Part shown: piece by piece, positions 35,680-44,487 of the stretch
Position numbering within the stretch: position 1 is the stretch's first letter
How the letters are laid out: the number at the start of each line of letters is the position of its first letter
Assembly (NCBI RefSeq): GCF_003955665.1
Contig: NZ_RXHU01000014.1
Coordinates: forward strand, 80,949 to 144,948
Length of the DNA stretch: 64,000 nucleotides
Origin: Paenibacillus whitsoniae
GTDB taxonomy: Bacteria > Bacillota > Bacilli > Paenibacillales > NBRC-103111
Direction of reading: 5' to 3'
The notes under the pieces: model-generated
What the model saw: the letters and a program-made list of their open reading frames with translations, nothing else
What the model was told of the DNA's origin: nothing
Databases searched by the model: none
Program-made: the position numbers and the translations under genes

Positions 35680-36499
35680 CATCAAAAGTCCGATTAGCTT
35701 GATTTTTGGAATCGTTATTTTAAGTATTTTGGCTATACTCATCTTGGGTGCGCCTTTATTTACTTCTTATGATCCTTTAAAACAGAGTGTGAACGAGCGG
35801 CTGGAGAAACCGAGCTTTGAGCATCCAATGGGCACGGATCGATTTGGCCGCGATGTGTTCGCTCGAACGCTTTACGGAGGAAAAACGACCTTGGTATCGT
35901 CCATGATTGCTTTAAGTACGGCCCTCTTGGCTGGACTTTTGGTGGGCCTTATAGCCGGTTTGTTTCATGGCTCTATTGTTGATAGCATCCTGATGCGGCT
36001 TATTGATGTGCTGTTAGCTTTTCCCTTTATGGTGCTCGCCATGGTCATTGCCGGTTTATTCGGCACAAGCTTGGTTCATCTTCTGATAGCTGTAGTTTCT
36101 GTATGGTGGGTCTCCTTTGCACGTTTAACCCGCAGTGTTGTTTTGCATGCCAAGAGTGAAACCTCCTTTGCAGCGGCTAGAATACTCGGAGCCAGAACTC
36201 GGACAATTATTTTTCGCGAATTACTTCCCAAAGCGATAAGTCCGGTTCTCATCTTGGCTACTTTTGAGCTGGGCAGCCTGATTTTATCCATTGCGGCACT
36301 ATCTTTTCTTGGATTAGGATCACAGCCTCCTGCGCCTGAATGGGGCAGCATGCTGGCAGATGGGCGAGCGCATTTCATGCAAGCCCCTCATATTTTGATC
36401 GGACCTGTTCTGTTTATCGTTCTTACCGTCTTTGCCTTTAATTTAATTGGTGAGGGATTGAGAGACCGGTTAGATCCTTATGAAAAATTGGAGCTGTAG
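35663..36499 (+). CDS. Nik/Opp-type ABC permease 2
   Basis: A 278-residue permease with TTG start inside the upstream gene. Motifs MGTDRFGRDVFARTLYG and AARILGARTRTIIFRELLPKAISP are typical of NikC/OppC. It is the second channel subunit of the importer. Confidence 0.9.
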   Translation: MKKLRSIKSPISLIFGIVILSILAILILGAPLFTSYDPLKQSVNERLEKPSFEHPMGTDRFGRDVFARTLYGGKTTLVSSMIALSTALLAGLLVGLIAGLFHGSIVDSILMRLIDVLLAFPFMVLAMVIAGLFGTSLVHLLIAVVSVWWVSFARLTRSVVLHAKSETSFAAARILGARTRTIIFRELLPKAISPVLILATFELGSLILSIAALSFLGLGSQPPAPEWGSMLADGRAHFMQAPHILIGPVLFIVLTVFAFNLIGEGLRDRLDPYEKLEL

Positions 36500-36550
36500 C
36501 CAGGCCCATGCTTACAGAGTTGGTATTGCTTCGCAAAGGGAGGAGTATAC

Positions 36551-38191
36551 ATGCTGGAAAGACAAAGTGAGACGATCTTGCAGGTTCGAAATTTACAAGT
36601 GACTTACAGGCAGAACCAAGCCACAATTCCCATTCTGGATCAGCTTGGATTTGATATGAATAAAGGCGAAATCCTCGCCCTTTTAGGGGAGAGCGGTTCC
36701 GGGAAATCAACGATTGCCAAGGCGGTTACAGGGCTGCTTCCGCCTTCTGCGAATATCGCTAGCGGAACCCTGCAGATTGGCTCCACATGGCATGTGGATA
36801 TGACAATTAAATCTAAAGTGTGGGATCAGATTCGTGGAAGAGGCATCTCCATGCTTTTTCAGGATGCCCAGCTGGCGCTTAACCCGGTTCTTAAAATAAA
36901 AGAAAATTTCAAAGAAATTCTTCTCTTTCACCGTATGGCTGCTAAGGATGAAGTCATGTCGATCGCGGTAAAAATGCTGAGCATGCTTAATTTCAAGGAA
37001 GCGCAAAGTAAAAGCATTCTGGAGTGTTATCCCTTTGAGCTTAGTGGCGGCATGTGTCAGCGCGTCTGCCTTGCTCTTGCGCTATGTCTCAAGCCATCCG
37101 TCCTTATTGCAGACGAACCTACATCAGCGTTAGATACGGTGAGTCAAAAAGAAGTGCTTGATTTATTAAAAAAGATGCAGGCAGAACTGGGTTTAACCAT
37201 TCTTTTGATTACCCATGATATCGCAGTGGCGAATGCGATAAGCAATAGAGTAATCGTATTGAATAAAGGAATCATTGAAGAAGAAGGCAATACCAGTGTC
37301 GTATTGTCGAAGCCTCGAACCGCTTATACAAAGCAATTGCTCGCTTCCCGTCTTCAAATCGTAAAGCCTTCTAATGATCGTGTTGAACTGCTGCATCATA
37401 GCGAGCCTCTACTCCAGATTCGCAAGTTGGAGAAGACTTTTCATTCAAAGAAACGTGTATTACACGATATTGATCTTACATTAAATAGCAGGGAAATCTT
37501 AGGCATATTGGGGCAAAGCGGTTGTGGCAAATCAACGTTAGCCAAATGTATCGTCGGATTGGAGTCTCCAAGCGGTGGAAGTGTGTTGTACCGTGGGGTC
37601 CATATTAACCGATTACAAGGCAAGTATAGACGGGAGATGAGTAGGAAGATTCAATTGGTCTTCCAAGATGCCAGAGCTAGTCTTCACCCGGGGCGCAGTG
37701 CGCTCGAGTTGGTCCAAGAACCACTCCAATACTTGCAGATTGGAACCAGGAAAGAACGAAAAGAGCAGGCAACTTATTATCTGAATGAAGTGGGCATTAC
37801 CGGCGATCTTCTCAACAGGAGGCCTCCTCAGTTAAGTACTGGACAATGTCAGCGCATTGCGATTGCTAGAGCGTTGGTGCTGGAGCCGGAAGTGCTGATC
37901 TGTGATGAGGCTGTATCTGCCCTGGACATGAGCGTACGAGCGCAGATCTTGGCCTTGCTGCAACGTCTGCATCAGCAGTTTGACTTCGCCATATTGATGA
38001 TATCACACGATATTCACGTTCTGCGCAACTTTTGCCATCATATCGCTGTGATGAATAATGGAAGCATTAGTGAAACTAAGCGCCCTAGCGAGCTGCTTCA
38101 TGAAAGCAGTCAACCGCATACGCAATTGCTGCTCAAATGTGCAGGTGATCTGGAACAGCGTCTTTATGAAGGAAGGATGGTTAAGGTATGA
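36551..38191 (+). CDS. Fused OppD-OppF type ABC ATPase (two nucleotide-binding domains)
   Basis: A 546-residue protein with two complete ABC modules. Domain 1 has Walker A GESGSGKS and signature ELSGGMCQR; domain 2 (from about residue 290) has GQSGCGKS and the unusual signature QLSTGQCQR. Both have Walker B with DE. In NikDE and CntDF these are separate proteins, as they are in the second transporter of this window, so the fusion marks this importer as a different branch. The stop overlaps the next start (ATGA). Confidence 0.9.
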   Translation: MLERQSETILQVRNLQVTYRQNQATIPILDQLGFDMNKGEILALLGESGSGKSTIAKAVTGLLPPSANIASGTLQIGSTWHVDMTIKSKVWDQIRGRGISMLFQDAQLALNPVLKIKENFKEILLFHRMAAKDEVMSIAVKMLSMLNFKEAQSKSILECYPFELSGGMCQRVCLALALCLKPSVLIADEPTSALDTVSQKEVLDLLKKMQAELGLTILLITHDIAVANAISNRVIVLNKGIIEEEGNTSVVLSKPRTAYTKQLLASRLQIVKPSNDRVELLHHSEPLLQIRKLEKTFHSKKRVLHDIDLTLNSREILGILGQSGCGKSTLAKCIVGLESPSGGSVLYRGVHINRLQGKYRREMSRKIQLVFQDARASLHPGRSALELVQEPLQYLQIGTRKERKEQATYYLNEVGITGDLLNRRPPQLSTGQCQRIAIARALVLEPEVLICDEAVSALDMSVRAQILALLQRLHQQFDFAILMISHDIHVLRNFCHHIAVMNNGSISETKRPSELLHESSQPHTQLLLKCAGDLEQRLYEGRMVKV

Positions 38192-39327
38192 TCACCAGTA
38201 TTCTGGAGACAATTGGCAATACACCGCTCATCACAATACCTAACAGTAATAAAGCGAATGAAGGCCAAGTCTTGTTTAAATATGAACGCTACAATCCCGG
38301 AGGAAGCATTAAGGATCGCGCTGCGATGTATCTAGTTACTGAAGCTGAGCGCAGAGGTTTGTTAAAGCCTGGGGGCACCATCATTGAGTCTTCAAGCGGG
38401 AATTTTGGCATTTCCCTTGCCATGATTGGTGCTGCTAAAGGCTACCATGTCATCGTATTGGTTGATCCCAAGACAACGAACGCTAATCTGGCGCTCTTAA
38501 AAGGTTTCGGGGCCGAGGTTATTGTGGTAACCCAGCAAGATGACAGTGGCAGTTATCACAAAACAAGAATTTCTCTTGCCAACAAGCTGGCTAGAGAGAT
38601 CCCGAATAGTTATCGTCCTGACCAATGCTTTAATCTGCTTAACAGTGAAGCTCATTTTAAAAGCACGGCGCGTGAAATCCTGAATAATTGCCCATCTGAC
38701 TTGGCTGTAGTTATCGCAGCCGTTAGTACTGGCGGGCAGCTAGGCGGCATTTCCAAGTACCTCAAAACCTTTGCTCCGGATGTGCAAATCATCGGTGTGG
38801 ACGCAGTTGGTTCTGCCATTTTTGGTGGCCATATGGATTCCTATCGCATACCCGGGGTAGGACTTGGTTGGACACCGATTAATCTGAACATGGACTATAT
38901 TGACCGTACTTATAAAGTGACGGATGAGCAGGCATTTCTCACAGCCCGTGCCTTTGCTCGTCATGAGGGCATCCTTATGGGTCCCTCTAGCGGAGCTTGT
39001 GCACTAGTTGCTCTCCATGTTGCGCAAGAACTTACGCCGGATCAGCGCATTGTCTGCATGATTGCCGATGGAGGGGAACGTTATATCCAAACCTTGTTTA
39101 ATGATGACTGGATGGAAGAGCAAGGTTTTGCGACGTTGGCAGATATGGAAACCATTCGCGCGATGGCTCGGCAACAGCAGCCTTGGAGTGTAAACCCTGC
39201 TGACTATGCCAATCACAGATCAGACCTGATTCAAAGTCTGGAAGTTCCTGATTCTACTTTGCATATGAATGCCGAGGTACAGCAACGAGCGAATTTTAGT
39301 CAAGGGAGTTCCGTTTATCTGGACTGA
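38188..39327 (+). CDS. SbnA-like PLP-dependent synthase (beta-replacement, cysteine-synthase fold)
   Basis: A 379-residue fold-type II PLP enzyme. Lys in GGSIKDR binds PLP, SSSGNFGIS holds the phosphate-side substrate, and DPKTTNANLALLKGFGAEV, VSTGGQLGGISKYL and VDAVGSAIFGG match the SbnA branch rather than ordinary CysK. SbnA joins the carbon skeleton of O-phosphoserine to the amino group of glutamate, making N-(2-amino-2-carboxyethyl)glutamate. The SbnB dehydrogenase that splits this product is absent here, so the adduct itself may be the building block. It is translationally coupled to the importer ATPase. Confidence 0.85.
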   Translation: MITSILETIGNTPLITIPNSNKANEGQVLFKYERYNPGGSIKDRAAMYLVTEAERRGLLKPGGTIIESSSGNFGISLAMIGAAKGYHVIVLVDPKTTNANLALLKGFGAEVIVVTQQDDSGSYHKTRISLANKLAREIPNSYRPDQCFNLLNSEAHFKSTAREILNNCPSDLAVVIAAVSTGGQLGGISKYLKTFAPDVQIIGVDAVGSAIFGGHMDSYRIPGVGLGWTPINLNMDYIDRTYKVTDEQAFLTARAFARHEGILMGPSSGACALVALHVAQELTPDQRIVCMIADGGERYIQTLFNDDWMEEQGFATLADMETIRAMARQQQPWSVNPADYANHRSDLIQSLEVPDSTLHMNAEVQQRANFSQGSSVYLD

Positions 39328-39368
39328 GGGAAGCAGAATTCAGAAGAAAATATAGGGGGAATGTACGA

Positions 39369-39878
39369 ATGGACCAAGAAATAGCGTATCGCATAGTGCC
39401 AGCAGACAGGGAGAGGATTGATGAAATTAAAAGCTTTGTATTAACGGTGATGAGCGAATTATACCCGCAAGGTACTTATTATGAGGATCCGCATGATCTG
39501 GCATTCTTTGACGAAGTGTATATTCAGCCTCCCAATGCCCTGTTTTTTATTACCACAGATGTAAGTGGCCAAATCGTAGGCACAGCTGCCGTCAGACCGT
39601 ATGACAGACGATTTCCTGAAGTGGAAGCCGCATTCGGGCGTGAGCCGGTCTGTGAAATCGTCAAGTTTTATATTCATTCGGATCATCGGAAGAAGGGAAT
39701 CGGAAGTCGTCTCTATGCGATCGCCGAGCATTTTGCAAGAGAAGCTGGTTATAAGATGAGCTATTTGCATACGTCCACTTTCTTGCCGGGCGGTTATCCA
39801 TTCTGGAAATCTCGCGGGTACGTCGAATCCTATTGGGAATCAGAAACCGTTGTGCACATGAGCAAAAATTTTCAATAA
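39369..39878 (+). CDS. GNAT-family N-acetyltransferase
   Basis: A 169-residue protein with the acetyl-CoA motif A (VKFYIHSDHRKKGIGSRLYAIAEHFA). GNAT enzymes acylate amines. In this operon it could modify the metallophore, protect cells from it, or act on an unrelated amine. A GGGGGG-rich site lies upstream. Confidence 0.88.
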   Translation: MDQEIAYRIVPADRERIDEIKSFVLTVMSELYPQGTYYEDPHDLAFFDEVYIQPPNALFFITTDVSGQIVGTAAVRPYDRRFPEVEAAFGREPVCEIVKFYIHSDHRKKGIGSRLYAIAEHFAREAGYKMSYLHTSTFLPGGYPFWKSRGYVESYWESETVVHMSKNFQ

Positions 39879-39980
39879 GCAGGAGGTAAGGTCCCAACCA
39901 AGAAGGTATTAGCAACAACATACTTAAACATCGCCACCGGAAATCACCTAGAGCATCAGCATTGAGGAGGGAGGATTACA

Positions 39981-40391
39981 ATGAACACCTATTTTCCATT
40001 CACGCCACATGCGTTTCGTTATGAACTGCACAAAGAGATGCATCTCTCAGCCGCACATTTCATTCCTGCTGAGTCAGCCGGAAAGTGTCAACGAATACAT
40101 GGTCATACGTATCAGATTGATCTCATGATCGTCGGAGACGAGCTGGATGCCAATGGGTTTCTGATCGATTTCAAACTTTTGAAGAGCATCGTACATGATC
40201 GTTATGACCATACACTTCTGAATGAACATCCAGAGTTTCGTGTGCTTCATCCAACGACAGAGGTCATGGCGAAAACGATCTACACGTTTATCCAGGAATA
40301 TCTAGATGGAACTAGCAACAAGCCATCATGCTTGCAAGTCATCGTACGTGAAACACCGACCAGTTATGTGGTTTACCGCCCGAAGAAGTAA
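39981..40391 (+). CDS. queD: 6-carboxytetrahydropterin synthase QueD paralogue
   Basis: A 136-residue pterin enzyme of the queuosine route. Zinc ligands His in SAAHF and the HGHTY pair and catalytic Cys in GKCQRIHGH are all present, so it still needs zinc. It is last in the Zur-controlled operon; QueD paralogues in Zur regulons are known and may have altered metal use. Its placement complements the Zur-linked FolE2 nearby, which makes its substrate precursor. Confidence 0.87.
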   Translation: MNTYFPFTPHAFRYELHKEMHLSAAHFIPAESAGKCQRIHGHTYQIDLMIVGDELDANGFLIDFKLLKSIVHDRYDHTLLNEHPEFRVLHPTTEVMAKTIYTFIQEYLDGTSNKPSCLQVIVRETPTSYVVYRPKK

Positions 40392-40434
40392 AATCGATTT
40401 CAATTGGCAGGGAAGCCGATTGCGCTCGGGACTT

Positions 40435-40461
40435 AAAAAGGTCGCCATTTGGCGACCTTTT
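40435..40461 (+). terminator. Terminator of the candidate metallophore operon
   Basis: AAAAAGGTCGCC, ATTT, GGCGACCTTTT. The operon upstream spans 30.0-40.4 kb without another strong hairpin seen. Confidence 0.85.
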
Positions 40462-40554
40462 CTCATCAGCTGGCTATTGGAAAAATACGCTTATGCAAAA
40501 AGTGGAATCCGCTGTCGTAGCCTTTCAATCATAAACTAGAAGCACTGCCGTTGT

Positions 40555-41076
40555 TTACATATCCTTATATATCTCCCGCATCACATGCCCAAGCTCAGGC
40601 AAAATAATTCTTGTCATAGCCAGATTGACAGCACCGCTGGAACCTGGCATAGAGAAAATAGCTTTATCGCGGTAAACTCCGGCGATAGCGCGACTTAGAA
40701 TCGCAGCGGAACCAATATCCTCTGCAAAACTTAAATATCGAAAGACTTCGCCAAAACCGTGCATTTCCTTATCTAGAAGATCTCTCACCGCCTCGTAGGT
40801 GGTATCTCGCTTAGCGATGCCCGTTCCTCCGTTCAGAAGAATGGCTTCAACGACAGGGTTAGCTGCACCCTCTTGAATGATGGATTGAATACGTGCGTAA
40901 TCATCCTGCACAATACGGTACTCAGCAATTAAGTAGCCCGATGAATGCAATAATTGTTTCATCAAGTCACCGCTTTTGTCTGTATCCGGTGTTCGTGTAT
41001 CTGAAACAGTCACAACCATACATCGAACCGTAGCTGGGGATTCTTGGCGATGGAGCTCTACAGATGTTAACATCAT
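40555..41076 (-). CDS. moaB: MoaB/MogA-like molybdopterin biosynthesis protein
   Basis: A 173-residue protein with the family core TVSDTRTPDTDKSGD, NGGTGIAKRDTT and SMPGSSGAVNLAM. MoaB/MogA adenylate molybdopterin. It lies 33 bp after folE2 on the same strand. Presence in a zinc island is odd, though both use pterins derived from GTP. Confidence 0.9.
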   Translation of the reverse strand: MMLTSVELHRQESPATVRCMVVTVSDTRTPDTDKSGDLMKQLLHSSGYLIAEYRIVQDDYARIQSIIQEGAANPVVEAILLNGGTGIAKRDTTYEAVRDLLDKEMHGFGEVFRYLSFAEDIGSAAILSRAIAGVYRDKAIFSMPGSSGAVNLAMTRIILPELGHVMREIYKDM

Positions 41077-41108
41077 TAACTACCTCCCACTTAAATAAAA
41101 ACGCTGGC

Positions 41109-42008
41109 TTATGCCTTGGTGTATGATACTTTAGCGATAGCATCATGCAAGTGAATGGACTCCTCGTTTCTGCATTCCACCGTAAATGACCTCACACTGT
41201 CCATCTCGTATAAATCAGCAGCAACAAGTCTTACCATATCCTCGACAAAACGGGGGTTTTCATAAGCTCTCTCGGTTACTGCTTTCTCATCGGGACGTTT
41301 CAAGATCGGAAATAAGGCGCTGCTGGCATTGGACTCGGCGGCACTTAGCAGCAGCACTTTCCAGTCACCTTCAAAATCAGAATGAAGCTCAACGGATATC
41401 GTCACGATACCTCGCTGATTATGAGCGCTATACTCGCTAATTTCCTTGGAGCAGGGGCATAAAGTGGCTACAGCGACTTGAAGTCCAACATTAGTAAACA
41501 ACCTACCTTGCTGGTACGTCATTTGAACCGTTGCCTGAGCATGGTTAAGTCCTTTTAAATTCATCACAGGCGAGGCTGTTTCATAAAACCACGGAAAGGA
41601 AAGTTTAATTTCGGCTTTATCTTGGTTCATTCTCACTGCCAATTCTTTGGTGAACTTGGCAAGCGTTCCAAGTTCCGTTGACCAGCCTTCTTGACGGTAT
41701 ACTTCCAGTTGTTCCGTCAAACGGCTCATATTGATCCCCTTGGCTTCCCGATGCAGGCTTGTAGTCAGTTGCAGGGACGCTATTGTTGTTTGCTCGATAG
41801 GTTCAATATCGGAATAGACTGTGATCGGATGTTGCACCTGACAGATTCCCACGCTATCTAGCTGAAACAGATAATCATGAGGGGTATTCTGCAAATCTGC
41901 CATTTTCTCTTTGGTTGTCGGTTTTGTTCCTTGAATTGGGTCCACAGAGCCGAATCGCTTGTGGCGTTCTATTTTTGAAGGAAGATTAATGATTTTTTTG
42001 TGATTCAT
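41109..42008 (-). CDS. folE2: GTP cyclohydrolase IB, zinc-independent (FolE2)
   Basis: A 299-residue enzyme of COG1469, matching the usual length. The conserved Cys and following CPCSKEISEYSAHNQRG segment mark the metal site, which works with manganese or other metals instead of zinc. It makes dihydroneopterin triphosphate from GTP when zinc-dependent FolE fails. AAAGGAG lies upstream. I see no Zur box in the 100 bp before it; the COG0523 gene upstream has one, but a terminator intervenes. Confidence 0.93.
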   Translation of the reverse strand: MNHKKIINLPSKIERHKRFGSVDPIQGTKPTTKEKMADLQNTPHDYLFQLDSVGICQVQHPITVYSDIEPIEQTTIASLQLTTSLHREAKGINMSRLTEQLEVYRQEGWSTELGTLAKFTKELAVRMNQDKAEIKLSFPWFYETASPVMNLKGLNHAQATVQMTYQQGRLFTNVGLQVAVATLCPCSKEISEYSAHNQRGIVTISVELHSDFEGDWKVLLLSAAESNASSALFPILKRPDEKAVTERAYENPRFVEDMVRLVAADLYEMDSVRSFTVECRNEESIHLHDAIAKVSYTKA

Positions 42009-42122
42009 GGAATAAATGGACTCCTTTTGCAGATGAGATCATGGGTATATTTTGTCTAGCTAACAATCTTTCGATAGAGTTCATCCAGCACTGGACACCC
42101 CCCTTTACTTCTTTCTTTGTGT

Positions 42123-42184
42123 AAAAACAAAACCCTCGTAACTAGTCCAGATGCCTGAAGCGGCAAGCAGACAGATTAGAGGGT
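42123..42184 (-). terminator. Probable terminator between COG0523 gene D and folE2
   Basis: On the minus strand ACCCTC and GAGGGT enclose about 40 bases with an inner pairing, followed by TTTTGTTTTT. Confidence 0.55.
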
Positions 42185-42195
42185 AGAGGGAGCGA

Positions 42196-43203
42196 TTAGT
42201 CAGCGACACATGCTGCAAACTGTTCGCGAAACCATGCTTCATCCAAGTTGCGCCCAATGATGACAAATTCACTATGAGGCGTTTCTGTCGCTTTCCATTC
42301 CCGATCAGGCGCCGAGGTAAAAAGCATATGAATACCTTGGAAAATAACGCGTTGTTTCACACCCTTGATGTGTAATACGCCTTTGTATCTGAATGTATCC
42401 GTACCATGCTCCGACAACCACACTTGTAGAAATCTTTCCATTTTCCTCAAATCAAGCGGACGCTCTTCACGGAAGAACAGCGATGCGACCTCATCGTCGT
42501 GCTCATGAGCTTCTTCTTCAAGGAAGCCGGGATCAATTTCCAGCTTTTTCTCTAAGTCAAATGCACCAATTCCTAAGATATGGTTGATATCGATCTGGGA
42601 CTGTTGCGTGCGATAGATCTTGGCAGCGCCATTCATAGATTTTAGTCGAAGTTCCAACTTGGCAGCATCTTCTTCAGAAACGAGGTCGATTTTGTTAAGA
42701 AGAAGGACATCGGCAAAAGCAACTTGCTCCTGGGCCTCATGTCCATCGTCTAAATGCTGTCCGGCATGCTTGGCATCAACGACGGTAACAATTGCATCGA
42801 GTTTATACAAATTGGCTACTTCTTCATCTACAAAAAAGGTTTGGGCAACCGGTGCTGGATCAGCTAATCCCGTCGTTTCGATGAGGACACGATCAAATTC
42901 GACTTTCTTACTCCCAGCAGCACCCTCTTTGGCAAACATCAAGTCACCGAGAATGCGAATCAGGTCACCCCGAACAGTGCAGCAAATACAGCCGTTGTTC
43001 ATCTCAAAAATTTCTTCATCAGCGCCAACAACGAGCTGATTGTCAATGCCAACTTCACCAAATTCATTTACGATAACAGCAATTTTCTGTCCATGATTTG
43101 CGGTAAGCACATGATTAAGCAGGGTTGTTTTTCCAGCGCCTAGAAATCCGGTTAGAATGGTAACGGGAATTCGTGGATCCGAGACTTGGTCAATTTTTGA
43201 CAT
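42196..43203 (-). CDS. COG0523 GTPase (D)
   Basis: A 335-residue G3E GTPase: GFLGAGKT P-loop, CICC in MNNGCICCTVRGD, ETTGLADPAPV, NKID. An acidic His segment (EEEAHEHDDEVA) near residue 215 could bind metal. The Zur box lies just upstream. FolE2 and MoaB follow on the same strand; COG0523-FolE2 pairings recur in other bacteria and suggest the GTPase serves folate or pterin enzymes. Confidence 0.92.
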   Translation of the reverse strand: MSKIDQVSDPRIPVTILTGFLGAGKTTLLNHVLTANHGQKIAVIVNEFGEVGIDNQLVVGADEEIFEMNNGCICCTVRGDLIRILGDLMFAKEGAAGSKKVEFDRVLIETTGLADPAPVAQTFFVDEEVANLYKLDAIVTVVDAKHAGQHLDDGHEAQEQVAFADVLLLNKIDLVSEEDAAKLELRLKSMNGAAKIYRTQQSQIDINHILGIGAFDLEKKLEIDPGFLEEEAHEHDDEVASLFFREERPLDLRKMERFLQVWLSEHGTDTFRYKGVLHIKGVKQRVIFQGIHMLFTSAPDREWKATETPHSEFVIIGRNLDEAWFREQFAACVAD

Positions 43204-43216
43204 GGTTCACGCTCCT

Positions 43217-43237
43217 TAATTGTAAATATTACAATTA
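43217..43237 (-). promoter_or_regulatory. Zur box of COG0523 gene D
   Basis: Core GTAAATATTAC (43222-43232) flanked by TAATT and AATTA, ending 19 bp before the start codon. Confidence 0.8.
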
Positions 43238-43275
43238 TAAATTATAGAATGTGACCTGGTTTATGTCAAATAAGA

Positions 43276-44283
43276 TCATTTCATACTGGAATTCCACGCC
43301 GATTGCAGACTTTCTTCATTCATTTCGATGCCAATGAGGACTATATAAGGTTCCCCTGAATAGAAGGTAGGTTCCCAGTAGGTTCGCCTTCCAGCATGCT
43401 GCATAAGCAGCATTTTGCCTGCTTCAGATATCAAGATATATCCTTTTGCCCGAAGTAAGCTATTTCCCCAGAGACTAAGGAATTGCTCGACTTGTTTCTT
43501 CGTAATATGTGTAGATGAACAGGGCAGGGTGAAGGTTTGAACCCGCGAGAAAGATCGCTCGTTCTCGTGATGATGATGAGAATCCTTTTGCTTTTCTTCG
43601 CTGCGTCCCCCTGTGGAAACCTTTGCCATCTGTAATCTTTTGAAGGTCGCCTGTTTGGTTATCTCTATTTGCTCGACACCATCCAGAACAGGAGAGAGAT
43701 CCAGATAGCTGTGTTTGGTAAAGGAAACGATGGCACGATCATTATGTTTGTGAATCATAGCTTTAATTTTCAAAATATGACCCATTCGGACGAGATCCGT
43801 TTTGTTGACTACGATCATATCCGCAACCTCGATTTGTCGTCGCAACGTTTGGACCAACTGCTTGTCAGAGGCAAAAATACTGTTGTAATCGAGCACATGC
43901 TCAGCATCAAGCAGGGTTATGATTTGCTTCAGACGCAAATGCCCAATCAGACGAGGTTCGGTTAGTGCATCCGCGATTTCTTCGGGGTTAGCTACGCCTG
44001 TCAGCTCGATGAATATGACATCCGGCTTTCTGTTCAGCAGCATCTTCAAACTGCCGCCTAGTTCACTTTTTTTACTGTAGCACACACAGCCATCGAGAAG
44101 CTTTTCAAGGACCGCGCCAGAGTGTTCGTCCACAATTAATCCATCGACATCTTGCTTGCCAAGTTCATTCATTAAAATGCCGTGCTGCAGGCCGCGTCTT
44201 TTGGACTCTTCCAATAAACGAAGCAGCAAGGTTGTTTTGCCGCTTCCCAGAAATCCACTTAAAACAATAACAGGAATTCTCAC
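43276..44283 (-). CDS. COG0523 GTPase with altered metal motif CVCY (E)
   Basis: A 335-residue paralogue of gene A. P-loop GFLGSGKT (10-17), ELTGVANPEE and NKTD are intact, but the family CxCC motif reads CVCY (66-69), so one of three Cys ligands is replaced by Tyr. A HHHHEN segment near residue 235 may compensate. A Zur box lies upstream. The codon is TAC, so a single-base change from TGC would explain it. Confidence 0.9.
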   Translation of the reverse strand: MRIPVIVLSGFLGSGKTTLLLRLLEESKRRGLQHGILMNELGKQDVDGLIVDEHSGAVLEKLLDGCVCYSKKSELGGSLKMLLNRKPDVIFIELTGVANPEEIADALTEPRLIGHLRLKQIITLLDAEHVLDYNSIFASDKQLVQTLRRQIEVADMIVVNKTDLVRMGHILKIKAMIHKHNDRAIVSFTKHSYLDLSPVLDGVEQIEITKQATFKRLQMAKVSTGGRSEEKQKDSHHHHENERSFSRVQTFTLPCSSTHITKKQVEQFLSLWGNSLLRAKGYILISEAGKMLLMQHAGRRTYWEPTFYSGEPYIVLIGIEMNEESLQSAWNSSMK

Positions 44284-44347
44284 ATTATTTCCTCCAAGTA
44301 AACAACTTTATAGATTCATATTCATAGACAGCTGAAAAGATTACATT

Positions 44348-44368
44348 TAAAAGTAAAATTTACGACTA
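44348..44368 (-). promoter_or_regulatory. Zur box of COG0523 gene E
   Basis: Core GTAAAATTTAC (44353-44363), a perfect inverted repeat. Confidence 0.72.
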
Positions 44369-44414
44369 ACTTAAATATACGATAGGTTGAATGCCAGGAG
44401 CAAATGTGAAACTC

Positions 44415-44469
44415 TTGACACAAAGTGAGAAAAGAGATATATTTTCAACAAATTAATTGTAATTATTAC
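44415..44469 (+). promoter_or_regulatory. Promoter and Zur box of COG0523 gene F
   Basis: TTGACA (44415-44420), 17 bp, TATATT (44438-44443), then Zur core GTAATTATTAC (44459-44469). Same layout as the candidate metallophore promoter. Confidence 0.82.
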
Positions 44470-44487
44470 GTTAAGAGGGGCGTAAAA

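Noticed and set aside
42009..42120. Possible riboswitch or Zur box upstream of folE2
   Set aside because: No recognised riboswitch fold or GTAAT/ATTAC core; only a plausible promoter and ribosome site.
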